Of a DNA stretch of 64,000 nucleotides, positions 21,431 to 33,178 are shown one piece after another (position 1 is the first letter of the stretch; each line of letters starts with the position of its first letter). The position numbers and the translations under genes are program-made. The notes below the pieces were generated by a model. The model was given only the letters and a program-made list of their open reading frames with translations, did no database searches and was not told the DNA's origin. Source of the stretch: Jidongwangia harbinensis (GTDB lineage Bacteria; Actinomycetota; Actinomycetes; Mycobacteriales; Micromonosporaceae); NCBI RefSeq assembly GCF_020216025.1, contig NZ_JAIWNC010000004.1, positions 326,135 to 390,134 on the forward strand, in the 5' to 3' direction.

Positions 21431-21685
21431 GTGGCTCGCGTCGTCGTCGACGTCATGCTCAAGCCGGAGATCCTCGATCCGCAGGGCCAGGCGGTCGCGA
21501 ACGCGCTGCCCAGGCTCGGCGTCACCGATATCTCCTCCGTCCGTATCGGTCGCCGTATCGAGATCGAGTTCGCCGGCGAACCGAACCTCGAGACCGCCCG
21601 GGAGATCGCCGACAAACTACTCGCCAACCCCGTGATCGAGGACTTCCAGATCCACCTCGACGACACCGTGGCCGAGGGCGTGTGA
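21431..21685 (+). CDS. purS: Phosphoribosylformylglycinamidine synthase subunit PurS
   Basis: An 84-residue structural subunit that bridges PurQ and PurL in the FGAM synthetase complex. The sequence [20 protein letters not shown] at the start and [13 protein letters not shown] near the end are characteristic. The GTG at 21431 has AGGAG 5 nt upstream; a GTG 6 nt earlier is in frame but within the ribosome-binding site. First gene of a purSQL operon, preceded by about 190 nt of leader containing a TAGGCT -10-like box. Confidence 0.95.
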   Translation: MARVVVDVMLKPEILDPQGQAVANALPRLGVTDISSVRIGRRIEIEFAGEPNLETAREIADKLLANPVIEDFQIHLDDTVAEGV

Positions 21686-21687
21686 CC

Positions 21688-22391
21688 ATGCGCATCGGTG
21701 TGGTGACGTTCCCCGGATCGCTGGACGACGGCGACGCCGCCCGCGCGGCGCGCATCGCCGGCGCGGACGTGGTCCGCCTCTGGCACGGCGACCCCGGCCT
21801 GCAGGGCGTCGACGCGGTCGTCCTGCCCGGTGGCTTCTCCTACGGCGATGCGCTGCGGGCCGGCGCGATCGCCCGGTTCGCACCGGTCATGGAGACGGTC
21901 GCCGACGCGGCGCGCGGCGGACTCCCGGTGCTCGGGATCTGCAACGGCTTCCAGGTTCTCTGCGAGGCCCACCTGCTGCCCGGCGCGCTCACCCGCAACC
22001 AGCACCTGCACTTCCGCAACCGCGACCAGTTCCTGCGCGTCGAGTCGGCCTCGACCGCGTGGACCAACCAGTTCACCGAGGGGCAGGAGATCCTCATCCC
22101 GGTGAAGAACGGTGAGGGCTGTTTCGTGGCGGACGAGCGCACGCTCGACCAGCTCGAGGCGGAGGGCCGCGTGGTGGCCCGCTACACCCGGGGCAACCCG
22201 AACGGATCGCAGCGCGACATCGCCGCGATCACCAACGAGGCCGGCAACGTCGTCGGCATCATGCCGCACCCGGAACACGCCGTGGAGGCGCTGACCGGGC
22301 CGTCGCTGGACGGCCTGGGCTTCTTCACCTCGGTCCTGCGGGCCCTGGCCGGGGCGTCCGCGGGTGGCCAGCTCGCAGGGGGACACCACTG

Positions 22392-22392
<1 letters not shown>
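21688..22392 (+). CDS. purQ: Phosphoribosylformylglycinamidine synthase subunit PurQ
   Basis: Glutaminase subunit supplying ammonia to PurL. The class I amidotransferase triad is present: GICNGFQVL (nucleophilic Cys about 86), and HPEHAVE near residue 197-203 for His and Glu. Length 234. ATG at 21688 follows the purS stop by 2 nt, with GAGGG 9 nt upstream; a GTG overlapping the purS stop (21682) is a weaker alternative. Its stop overlaps the purL start (TGATG). Confidence 0.96.
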
Positions 22393-25535
<3,143 letters not shown>

Positions 25536-25552
25536 CCTAGTGTCAGCGCACC

Positions 25553-25584
25553 ATCGCGGCCCGGGCTTCGGCCCGGGCCGCGAT
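25553..25584 (+). terminator. Terminator of purSQL
   Basis: A perfect 14-bp stem (25553-25566 with 25571-25584) capped by a UUCG tetraloop starts 18 nt after the purL stop. Confidence 0.85.
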
Positions 25585-25671
25585 GCGTTCGCACTCTCCC
25601 GGCGCGACCGCAGCCACCCACTCGAAGATTGTGGACGGTGCGCGGACCGGCTGCCGCAGCGGAGACGGTGA

Positions 25672-25700
25672 AGGCCGGCTCCCGGAAGGGGAACCGGCCT
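25672..25700 (-). terminator. Terminator of the membrane-anchored protein gene
   Basis: About 12-bp arms (25672-25683 with 25688-25700, one mismatch and one unpaired base) and a short GGAA loop lie 33 nt downstream of the minus-strand stop at 25733. Confidence 0.65.
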
Positions 25701-25732
25701 CGACCGATTGAGCTGTCTGGCGGGCGGGAGAC

Positions 25733-27682
25733 CTAGTCGTCGAGCCAGTCGAGCGACCGCCGCTGACCCGGATGTCCCGGTTCCTGCGGCCGCGGCTGTC
25801 CACCGTGGCGTCCGCCGCCCTGCTCGCCGCCGCGGTAGCCGCCCTGTTCGGGGTACCCGCCGCCGTAGCCGCCCGGCTGGGGCGCGCCACCGGGCTGGGC
25901 TCCGCCGCCGTAGGTCCCGCCGGCGCCCGGTTCGGGTGCCCGGCCGTATCCTTCCGGCCGGCCGTACGTGGCGCGCGGGTCGTAACCGCCCGGGTCGCCG
26001 CCGTAGCCGCCGCCCTCGTAGCCGCCACCGCCACCGGCCGGCGCCGCGGGTGCGCCGTAGGTGCCGCCGGCCGGCGGAGCGGCGTAGCCGTCGTCGGCGT
26101 ACTGGTCGCCGCCGTAGCCGGCACCGCCACCGTAGGTGCCACCGGCGGCCGGCTCGTCCCACTGGCCGTACGTACCCTGGTCGGCCGGCTGCTGCGGCTC
26201 GCCGTACCCGCCGGCCTGGTAGCTCGTGGCACCGGTGGGTTCCGGCCGGCCGCGACCGGCCGGCGGGTACTCCGGCTCGGGCGGGTAGCCGCCGTAGTTC
26301 TGGTCCTCCGGGCGGTACATGCCGGTCGGTTCGTCGTAGCGCGGCTGGGCCGCCGCGGCGCCGCCGTACGTGCCGGTGGCCGCGGGTGCGCCGTAGGCCG
26401 GCTGTGGCTCCGCGCCGTACCCGTCGTCGTAGTCGGGCGCGCCGTACTGCTGGCCGCCGGCGTATGCACCGTTGGGCGGGGGTGCGCCGTAGTTGCCGGC
26501 TTGCGGCGGTGACGCGGGCGCGCCGTACGGGTCGGGGAACTCTTCCTCGGCCGGCACCGGGCGGTGCAGCATGGTCGGTGCGTCCGCCAGCGACGGTCCG
26601 ACGCCCAGGTCGGCCACCATGGTGGCGTCGTTGGCGCGTCCGCCGACCGGCGCCGCCATCCGGGTCGCGTCGTCGCCGTAGCGGCCCGGCCCGGCGGGCG
26701 GCACGCCGAGCGGCTTGTCGCCGCCGTCCGGGTCGTCGCCGTTGTCCTTGCGGCGCATCAGCACCAGCACGATGGCGCCGATGCCGGCCGCGACGAGCAG
26801 GCCGCCGAGGATGATGAACAGCATCGAGCCGCCGCCGTCGTCCGCGGAGTTGTTCGACGCCGCGTTCGGGTCGATCGTCGGCGCCTGGGTGGCGTCGTCG
26901 GCCGCTTCGTCCTCGTCGTCGAGCGTCTCGGCGCTGGCCTTCGCGCTGGGCGTGGCGGACGCGGACGGCGACGGTGCGTTCTTCGACACCAGGGTCAGCG
27001 TGGCGGTGACGGTCTTGCCGGCCGATCCGCGCACGCTCACCGCGGCCGGGTCGTAGCCTTCCTTGGCCGCGCCGACGGAGATGCTGCCGGGGACGATCGG
27101 CCGGTTGTCGGACGAGGTGAACTCGTAGCCGCCGTCGCCGTTGCTCGTGGTGTCGTACTGGTTGCCGGCGCTGTCCTTCATGAGCACCTGGGCGTTGGCG
27201 ACCGCCTTGCCGTCGCCGTCCTTCACCCGGCCGGAGACCTGGCGGACCTGCTTGGGCTTGTCCGGGCCGGCGACCGTGATCTCCTCCGACGCGGTGCCGG
27301 TCTCGTTGTTCAGCCGTGCGGTGACCTGCACCCGCACCGTCTTCTCCTCGCCGGCGTCGACATCGCCGGCGGAGAGGTTCGCGGTGAAGCTCCGGCTCTC
27401 GCCGGCCGGGATCGTGGTCCGCGGGGAGCAGTCACCGCTGCACGTCATCCCGGTGACATTGACCCGCACCGCTCCCGGGAGGGTGGGGTTGTTGTTGGTG
27501 TTCGTGACGGTGTACTTGATCGTGGTGCGCTCGCCTGGTCCGAGGTCGGTCGACGACACACTGTCGATGCTCACCGTGGGTGGCCGGGCATGCGCCGGTG
27601 CCGCGGCGACGGCGATCGTGCCGCCCACCAACGCCAGGAACGCACCGGCCTGGACAGCCCGGGCTCGTAGGTGCGTTGTCAC
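25733..27682 (-). CDS. Exported, membrane-anchored protein with carboxypeptidase-regulatory-like domain and Gly-Tyr-Pro-rich tail
   Basis: A 649-residue protein in four parts: a signal peptide (about 1-35); an extracytoplasmic region with an immunoglobulin-like segment (ERTTIKYTVTNTNNNPTL) and then a carboxypeptidase-regulatory-like beta domain (GRVKDGDGKAVANAQV to KEGYDP, about 145-220); a single TM helix (SMLFIILGGLLVAAGIGAIV, about 300) followed by RRK; and a long cytosolic tail rich in Gly, Tyr, Pro and Ala ending RRSLDWLDD. Function unknown; it could be a surface or envelope-stress component. The GTG at 27682 was chosen for AAGGCGG upstream. Confidence 0.75.
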   Translation of the reverse strand: MTTHLRARAVQAGAFLALVGGTIAVAAAPAHARPPTVSIDSVSSTDLGPGERTTIKYTVTNTNNNPTLPGAVRVNVTGMTCSGDCSPRTTIPAGESRSFTANLSAGDVDAGEEKTVRVQVTARLNNETGTASEEITVAGPDKPKQVRQVSGRVKDGDGKAVANAQVLMKDSAGNQYDTTSNGDGGYEFTSSDNRPIVPGSISVGAAKEGYDPAAVSVRGSAGKTVTATLTLVSKNAPSPSASATPSAKASAETLDDEDEAADDATQAPTIDPNAASNNSADDGGGSMLFIILGGLLVAAGIGAIVLVLMRRKDNGDDPDGGDKPLGVPPAGPGRYGDDATRMAAPVGGRANDATMVADLGVGPSLADAPTMLHRPVPAEEEFPDPYGAPASPPQAGNYGAPPPNGAYAGGQQYGAPDYDDGYGAEPQPAYGAPAATGTYGGAAAAQPRYDEPTGMYRPEDQNYGGYPPEPEYPPAGRGRPEPTGATSYQAGGYGEPQQPADQGTYGQWDEPAAGGTYGGGAGYGGDQYADDGYAAPPAGGTYGAPAAPAGGGGGYEGGGYGGDPGGYDPRATYGRPEGYGRAPEPGAGGTYGGGAQPGGAPQPGGYGGGYPEQGGYRGGEQGGGRHGGQPRPQEPGHPGQRRSLDWLDD

Positions 27683-27838
27683 GTCCACCGCCTTCCGGTC
27701 GCTCGGTCCCCGGCGGCTCACGTTGCCCGGTAGATCCGGTCGACAAATACACCGTCGGCCACTATGCCCTGTCCCGGGTCTCTTGCGCGACCCAGGGCCG
27801 CCGGGTTATCTCACAGGATCGGGTCGTATCGTCCCGGC

Positions 27839-28213
27839 GTGTCCCCTGCGCACAATAAATCCGAGTCTGTGAACCACGCGTTGGACGCGCTGGACCGTGG
27901 CGCCGAACCTGACCGTGCGGTGCTCCGCGACGCGGTCCGCGCGCTCCTCGCTGAGCTGGCGCGACGCGCGCCGGGCCGATCGGTGGAGGTACGGATTCCG
28001 CCTTTCGGTGCGATTCAGTGTGTCGCCGGTCCCCGGCACACCCGTGGCACACCGCCCAATGTGGTCGAGACCGATCCGATCACCTGGCTGCTCCTCGCCA
28101 GCGGACGTCTGAGCTGGGTCGACGCGGTGGCCGGCGGGCGCGTCCGGGCCAGCGGAATTCGCACCGATCTGACCGACCACCTGCCCGTACACCCCGCCGA
28201 TCCGGGTGAATGA
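27839..28213 (+). CDS. Sterol-carrier-like protein (Rv0807-type)
   Basis: A 124-residue protein with the bacterial sterol-carrier-like signature [21 protein letters not shown], followed by [18 protein letters not shown] and a final [10 protein letters not shown]. In other actinobacteria this module is the C-terminal half of a larger mycothiol-dependent enzyme or stands alone next to purF (Rv0807 in M. tuberculosis, from memory). GTG at 27839 with TATCGT 6 nt upstream fits leaderless transcription. It precedes purF by 104 nt. Confidence 0.75.
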   Translation: MSPAHNKSESVNHALDALDRGAEPDRAVLRDAVRALLAELARRAPGRSVEVRIPPFGAIQCVAGPRHTRGTPPNVVETDPITWLLLASGRLSWVDAVAGGRVRASGIRTDLTDHLPVHPADPGE

Positions 28214-28317
28214 CGCCGTGCCGTCCCCGGGTGCCTCGCGTACACTGGTCCGTCGGAGCAGGCCCAGCATGTTCGAGCCGCGTGGTTCGAGCACACCAGC
28301 ATGAGGGAGCAAGCCAA

Positions 28318-29916
28318 GTGCCCCGAGGCGACGGCCGTTTGACCGACGATCTCGACCCCCAGGAGCGTGGCCCCCAGGATGCCTGCGGTGTCTTCGGTGT
28401 CTGGGCACCGAGGGAAGAAGTTGCCAAACTCACCTACTTCGGGCTTTTTGCTCTCCAGCACCGCGGCCAGGAAGCCGCCGGCATTGCGGTGAGTGACGGC
28501 TCCGGCGTGGTGGTGTACAAGGATCTCGGCCTGGTCTCCCAGGTCTTCGACGAGCCGACGCTCGCCAGCCTGCGTGGCCACCTGGCGATCGGGCACACCC
28601 GATATTCGACGACCGGCGGCTCCAACTGGGAGAACGCCCAGCCGACCATCCGGGCCACCACGGCCGGCACCACGATCGCGCTGGCGCACAACGGCAACCT
28701 GGTGAACACCGCCGAGCTGGCCCGCGAGGTCGCCGAGCGCGGCCTGGAGTCGGACCGCGGCGCCACCTCCGACACCGCCCTGGTCACCACGTTGCTGGCC
28801 AGCCGGCCCGACCTGTCGGTCGAGGCCGCGGCGCTGGAGGTGCTGCCCCGGCTGCGCGGCGCGTTCAGCTTCGTGTTCATGGACGAGACCACGCTGTACG
28901 CCGCCCGCGACCCGCAGGGCGTCCGTCCGCTGGTCCTCGGCCGGATGGAACGCGGCTGGGTGGTGGCCAGCGAGACCGCGGCGCTGGACATCGTCGGCGC
29001 CAGCTTCGTCCGTGAGGTGGAGCCGGGCGAGATGCTCGCGGTCGACGAACACGGGCTCCGTTCCGCCCGGTTCGCCGCGCCGGAACCGAAAGGCTGCCTC
29101 TTCGAGTACGTCTACCTTGCCCGTCCGGACACCACGATCGCCGGCCGCAACATGTATGCGGCCCGGGTGGAGATCGGCCGCCGGCTCGCCCAGGAGCACC
29201 CGGTCGAGGCGGACCTGACGATTCCGGTACCGGAGTCCGGCACGCCGGCCGCGATCGGGTACGCCGAGGCCTCGGGCATCCCGTACAGCGCCGGCCTGAC
29301 CAAGAACGCGTACGTCGGGCGTACCTTCATCCAGCCCTCGCAGACGATCCGCCAGCTCGGCATCCGGCTGAAGCTGAACCCGCTGCGCGAGGTGGTACGC
29401 GGCAAGCGCCTGGTCGTGGTGGACGACTCGATCGTCCGGGGCAACACGCAGCGTGCCCTGGTCCGGATGCTGCGCGAGGCCGGGGCGCTCGAGGTGCACG
29501 TCCGGATCTCCTCGCCGCCGGTGAAGTGGCCGTGTTTCTACGGCATCGACTTCGCCACCCGCGCCGAACTCGTCGCCAACGGCCTGGACATCGACGGCAT
29601 CCGCCGCTCGATCGGCGCGGACAGCCTCGGCTACGTCTCGCTGGATGGGCTGGTGCAGTCGACCGAGCAGCCGAAGACACGACTCTGCATGGCCTGCTTC
29701 GATGGTCAGTACCCGATCGAGCTGCCGGCCGGCAACCTGATCGGCAAGCACGTCCTCGAGGGGGTCGGCAAGCGCGCCACGTTGCCGGACGCGAACGGCC
29801 AGGAGGCCGCGGTCGCCGAGTTGGAGACCGAGTACGACGCCCGCGAGTATCCGGACGGCGAGGCACGACCGCTCGTCGGCACCCCGGGCGGCGTGGACGC
29901 CCTGCACCACCCGTAA
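28318..29916 (+). CDS. purF: Amidophosphoribosyltransferase
   Basis: Catalyses the first step of purine synthesis, from PRPP and glutamine to phosphoribosylamine. The Ntn-type nucleophile Cys lies in DACGVFGVW (about residue 23), so a propeptide of about 22 residues must be removed. The PRTase site LVVVDDSIVRGNT (about 364-376) and the Cys motif LCMACFDG near the end indicate a B. subtilis-type [4Fe-4S] protein. The GTG start at 28318 has GAGGGAG 8 nt upstream. purM follows after 47 nt. Confidence 0.96.
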   Translation: MPRGDGRLTDDLDPQERGPQDACGVFGVWAPREEVAKLTYFGLFALQHRGQEAAGIAVSDGSGVVVYKDLGLVSQVFDEPTLASLRGHLAIGHTRYSTTGGSNWENAQPTIRATTAGTTIALAHNGNLVNTAELAREVAERGLESDRGATSDTALVTTLLASRPDLSVEAAALEVLPRLRGAFSFVFMDETTLYAARDPQGVRPLVLGRMERGWVVASETAALDIVGASFVREVEPGEMLAVDEHGLRSARFAAPEPKGCLFEYVYLARPDTTIAGRNMYAARVEIGRRLAQEHPVEADLTIPVPESGTPAAIGYAEASGIPYSAGLTKNAYVGRTFIQPSQTIRQLGIRLKLNPLREVVRGKRLVVVDDSIVRGNTQRALVRMLREAGALEVHVRISSPPVKWPCFYGIDFATRAELVANGLDIDGIRRSIGADSLGYVSLDGLVQSTEQPKTRLCMACFDGQYPIELPAGNLIGKHVLEGVGKRATLPDANGQEAAVAELETEYDAREYPDGEARPLVGTPGGVDALHHP

Positions 29917-29963
29917 GAGCCGTACCACCTCACCAGCAACACCAGCGCACTAAGGGGAGAACC

Positions 29964-31115
29964 GTGACGCACGTGTCCGAGCGCAACAGTGCCGGAGCGA
30001 ACGGGGCCGAGGGCGCCGACCGCCAGCCCTGGACGGCCGCGGCCGGGCGCAGCGGCCGTAAGCGCACGGTCACGTACGCCGACGCGGGTGTCTCCATCCA
30101 CGCCGGCGAGCGCGCGGTCGAGCTGCTCAAGTCAAAGGTGAAGAAGACGACACGACCCGAGGTGATGGGCGACCTGGGCGGGTTCGCCGGGTTGTTCCGC
30201 TTGAACACCGGTAAGTACAAGAGCCCGATCCTGGCGTCCTCGACCGACGGCGTCGGCACCAAACTGGTCATCGCGCAGCAGCTGGACATCCACGACACGA
30301 TCGGCATCGACCTGGTCGCCATGGTGGTCGACGACCTGGTGGCCTGTGGCGCGGAGCCGCTCTTCCTGCTCGACTACATCGCCTGCGGCGAGGTCGTGCC
30401 GGACAAGGTGGCGGAGATCGGCGCCGGCATCGCGGACGGCTGCCGGTACGCCGGCTGTGCGCTGCTCGGCGGCGAGACGGCCGAGCACCCGGGCGTGCTG
30501 CGTCCCGACGAGTATGACGTCTCCGCGACCGGCGTCGGCGTGGTGGAGGAGAGCGAGATCCTCGGCCGGGACCGGGTGGAGATCGGCGACGCGGTGATCG
30601 CGATGCGCTCGTCGGGCCTGCACTCGAACGGCTACTCCCTGGTCCGGCACGTGCTGCTGGGCGCCGGGCGGATGCGCCTGGACACCGTCGTGGACGACTT
30701 CGGCAAGCAGCGGACGCTGGGCGAGGAACTGCTGACGCCGACCAAGATCTACGCGAAGGACTGCCTGGGCCTGATCGAGGAGACCGACGTACGGGCGTTC
30801 TCGCACGTCACCGGCGGCGGCATTCCCGGCAACCTGGTCCGCATCCTGCCCGAGCACGTGGACGCGGTGGTGGACCGCTCGACGTGGCGGCCGCAGTCGA
30901 TCTTCGATCTGATCCAGGCCAAGGGCCGCATCGACGACGTCGAGATGGAGGCCACGTTCAACATGGGCGTGGGCATGTTCGCCATCGTCTCGTCCGACGA
31001 CGCCGACCGCGCGATGGCCTACCTGACCGGCCGGGGCGTCGAGGCGTGGCAGGTCGGTGAGGTCATCGAGGGCACCGGCCAGGTGCAGATGGTGGGCCAG
31101 TACACCCGCGGCTGA
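29964..31115 (+). CDS. purM: Phosphoribosylaminoimidazole (AIR) synthetase
   Basis: ATP-dependent cyclisation of FGAM to AIR. The protein has 383 residues, with a hydrophilic N-terminal extension of about 35 residues before TYADAGVSIHAGE. Typical blocks are SSTDGVGTKLVIA, DDLVACGAEPLF, LGGETAEHPGV, SSGLHSNGYSLVR and FSHVTGGGIPGN. GTG start with AAGGGGAGA upstream. Followed by a strong terminator with a U-rich tract. Confidence 0.96.
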   Translation: MTHVSERNSAGANGAEGADRQPWTAAAGRSGRKRTVTYADAGVSIHAGERAVELLKSKVKKTTRPEVMGDLGGFAGLFRLNTGKYKSPILASSTDGVGTKLVIAQQLDIHDTIGIDLVAMVVDDLVACGAEPLFLLDYIACGEVVPDKVAEIGAGIADGCRYAGCALLGGETAEHPGVLRPDEYDVSATGVGVVEESEILGRDRVEIGDAVIAMRSSGLHSNGYSLVRHVLLGAGRMRLDTVVDDFGKQRTLGEELLTPTKIYAKDCLGLIEETDVRAFSHVTGGGIPGNLVRILPEHVDAVVDRSTWRPQSIFDLIQAKGRIDDVEMEATFNMGVGMFAIVSSDDADRAMAYLTGRGVEAWQVGEVIEGTGQVQMVGQYTRG

Positions 31116-31159
31116 CATGGATTCTCGAGCGGGGCGGGTGCTGCGCGCCGGTGTGAAAT

Positions 31160-31200
31160 GATCCGCGTATGTCGATGTGTGGCATACGCGGATCTTTGTT
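31160..31200 (+). terminator. Terminator of purFM
   Basis: A perfect 12-bp stem (31160-31171 with 31183-31194), 11-nt loop and TTTGTT tail form a classical intrinsic terminator 45 nt after purM. It isolates the RiPP cassette downstream as an independent unit. Confidence 0.85.
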
Positions 31201-31325
31201 CGCGCCCGCGGTTCTCCGCCGCCGGCCGCCTCGGCGTTCCATCGCGGGTGGGGTCACCGTGATCGAGTGGACGGCGGCACCTAGCCTGACCTAAGTCGAC
31301 GTCGGCGGTGGACGGAGGTGGGCGG

Positions 31326-32468
31326 ATGACGGTACTGCGGCCGGAGGGCGGCGTGTTCACCGGTATGCGCGGCATCTCCCCGGTGCCGACGTACGTGGTC
31401 ATGCAGCCCACCACTCTCTGCAATCTCGATTGTTCCTACTGTTACCTACCGTTCCGGGCGGCCGATCGCCGGATGCCGGTGGCGGTCGCGGAGGCCGTCG
31501 CCGCGTCGGTGCAACCGTGGACGCGGACCGGCCGGTTCTCCGTGGTGTGGCACGGCGGTGAGCCGCTCGCCGCGGGGCGGGACCACCTGGCGGCCCTGAT
31601 CGCCCCGTTCGGCCCGGACGTGGAGCACCACGTGCAGACCAACGCCACGCTGATCGACGACGCCTGGTGCGAGTTCTTCCGGGCTCACGACGTCCGGGTC
31701 AGCGTCAGCGTCGACGGCCCGGCCGCCCGCAACGGCGAGCGGGTGACCCGGGGAAACAGGCCGGCGTACGACCGGATCATGCGCGGTGTGGAGACGCTGC
31801 GCCGGCACGACATCGGGTTCTCGGCGCTGTGCGTGGTCGGACGCCCCGAGCCGGGCCTGGCCGCCGAGCTGTACGACTACTTCCTCGACCTGGGCTGCGA
31901 CGTGCTCGGCATCAACGTCGAGGAACTGGAGGGCGTCAACCTGCGGGACAACCGGCATCCCGCGGAGGCGGTCACCGCGTTCTGGGCCGAGCTGGTGGCG
32001 GCCTGGCGGCGTGACCCGCGAATCCACCTGCGGGAGATCGAATGGTCGCTGCGGTACGTTTCCGCGGTGCTGGACGGCACGGCCGACGAGGTGCTGCCGC
32101 GCCGGCTCGACCCGATCCCGACGATCGCCCACGACGGTTCCGTGGTGCTGCTCTCCCCGGAACTGGCGGGCTTCTCCGATCCCCGCTACGGCGACTTCAC
32201 CAGCGGTAACGTGCTGACCACGCCGCTGGGTGAGATTCTGGCCGACGCGCCGGCCACCCCGTGGATCGCCGAGTTTCTCACCGGGGTCGAGGCCTGCCGG
32301 TCGCAGTGCCCGTACTTCGGCTTCTGCGGCGGCGCGCACGCCGCGAACCGGTACTTCGAACACGGTCGGTTCGACGCCACCGAGACGGACCACTGTCGCA
32401 ACAGCAAGATGCGCCTACTGGAGGGAGTGCTGGACCATGCCCGAGATCACGAGCCCACGGCCGTCTGA
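31326..32468 (+). CDS. amcB: Radical SAM/SPASM cyclophane-forming peptide maturase (AmcB/GrrM-like)
   Basis: A 380-residue radical SAM enzyme. The [4Fe-4S]-AdoMet site is CNLDCSYC (Cys32, Cys36, Cys39) and is preceded by VVMQPTTL. The C-terminal SPASM-type region has CRSQCPYFGFCGG (Cys324, 328, 334), then NRYFEHGRFDATETDHC (Cys357). This ending closely resembles the GrrM/OscB/FxsB group, which crosslinks an aromatic ring to the beta-carbon of the third residue in aromatic-x-x motifs. From memory, NCBI names an actinobacterial branch AmcB, paired with the multiple-cyclophane RiPP AmcA; the symbol rests on that recollection. The ATG at 31326 was chosen for GGAGGTGGG just upstream; a GTG at 31308 is in frame. 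The 3' end overlaps the precursor gene by 32 nt. Confidence 0.85.
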   Translation: MTVLRPEGGVFTGMRGISPVPTYVVMQPTTLCNLDCSYCYLPFRAADRRMPVAVAEAVAASVQPWTRTGRFSVVWHGGEPLAAGRDHLAALIAPFGPDVEHHVQTNATLIDDAWCEFFRAHDVRVSVSVDGPAARNGERVTRGNRPAYDRIMRGVETLRRHDIGFSALCVVGRPEPGLAAELYDYFLDLGCDVLGINVEELEGVNLRDNRHPAEAVTAFWAELVAAWRRDPRIHLREIEWSLRYVSAVLDGTADEVLPRRLDPIPTIAHDGSVVLLSPELAGFSDPRYGDFTSGNVLTTPLGEILADAPATPWIAEFLTGVEACRSQCPYFGFCGGAHAANRYFEHGRFDATETDHCRNSKMRLLEGVLDHARDHEPTAV

Positions 32469-32664
32469 CCGCGTGGAGAACGATCCGGTGTCGGCACGGG
32501 TACAGGACACCCGGACCGGCCTGGCCGCGCTTCTCGAGGAAGCGGCGGACGCCCGGCGGCGGCGTGCGGAGAGCACGCCGGATGACGGTGGCTCGGCGGT
32601 GTGCGCCTGGAACCACTTTGAAAACATCCCGACGTTCTACAACTGGAACAACCGGCCGCGCTGA
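32437..32664 (+). CDS. amcA: RiPP precursor peptide with multiple aromatic-x-Asn motifs (AmcA-like)
   Basis: A 75-residue peptide starting inside the 3' end of the maturase gene, with GAGGGAG about 9 nt upstream of the ATG. Residues 1-50 form a charged leader with a helix-prone GLAALLEEAADARRRRAE stretch. GG at 51-52 could mark leader cleavage. The C-terminal core holds WNH (58-60), FEN (61-63), FYN (67-69) and WNN (70-72), then RPR. These three-residue aromatic-x-Asn/His units are what cyclophane-forming radical SAM enzymes modify, so up to four crosslinks are predicted (inference). One Cys (56) precedes the motifs. No dedicated protease or exporter is adjacent. A terminator follows within 14 nt. 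Confidence 0.8.
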   Translation: MPEITSPRPSDRVENDPVSARVQDTRTGLAALLEEAADARRRRAESTPDDGGSAVCAWNHFENIPTFYNWNNRPR

Positions 32665-32677
32665 CGAGCACGGTGGA

Positions 32678-32714
32678 AGCCCACGCGGGTGATGTCGGCC
32701 CGCGTGGGCTTTCT
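32678..32714 (+). terminator. Terminator of the RiPP cassette
   Basis: A perfect 12-bp stem (32678-32689 with 32699-32710), 9-nt loop and TTTCTC-like tail lie 14 nt after the precursor stop. Confidence 0.85.
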
Positions 32715-32757
32715 CGTACCGGTGATGACGGGATGCTCCACTGACCGTCACACACGT

Positions 32758-32782
32758 AAGCACGCGGTACGGCCGCGTGCTT
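32758..32782 (-). terminator. Terminator of the DUF3073 gene
   Basis: A perfect 10-bp inverted repeat (32758-32767 with 32773-32782) and 5-nt loop lie 21 nt downstream of the minus-strand stop at 32804. Confidence 0.7.
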
Positions 32783-32803
32783 CTGTGCGATTCGGGTCAG
32801 TCG

Positions 32804-33019
32804 TCAGCGCCTCGAAGGCGACCAGCGGTCGTGCTCGTCGTCCGCGCTGTCATCATCGTCGTCGTCAACGAGCTCGTCGTTGTCGTCGTCGAAATGACGG
32901 TCGGACTTACCAGCACCCGCCAGTTCGCGCTGCAAGGCGGTGAGGTCGGTGTTCGGGGTCTGGTATTTCAGCTCCCGGGCCACCTTCGTCTGCTTGGCCT
33001 TGGCACGGCCGCGCCCCAT
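32804..33019 (-). CDS. DUF3073 domain protein
   Basis: A 71-residue protein with the family signature MGRGRAKAKQTKVARELKY followed by PNTDLTALQRELAG. The C-terminal half is acidic (runs of Asp) and probably disordered. Function unknown; it is a widely conserved actinobacterial gene found next to purM. The ATG is supported by GAGGGGGT upstream. Here it is separated from purM by the RiPP cassette. Confidence 0.9.
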   Translation of the reverse strand: MGRGRAKAKQTKVARELKYQTPNTDLTALQRELAGAGKSDRHFDDDNDELVDDDDDDSADDEHDRWSPSRR

Positions 33020-33178
33020 GGCTCGACCCCCTCGCACAGAATTCGGGGCAGCCCGAAGGCGGGCCCCGATGACGTCAGGCATCTCTCGTGGGTCTTACGG
33101 TACATGGACGATGCCGCCTTCGGCACCTCGGGTTGTGTGTGACACGGTCGGGCTTTCGGTCAGGATTTCCGGCCGGCC

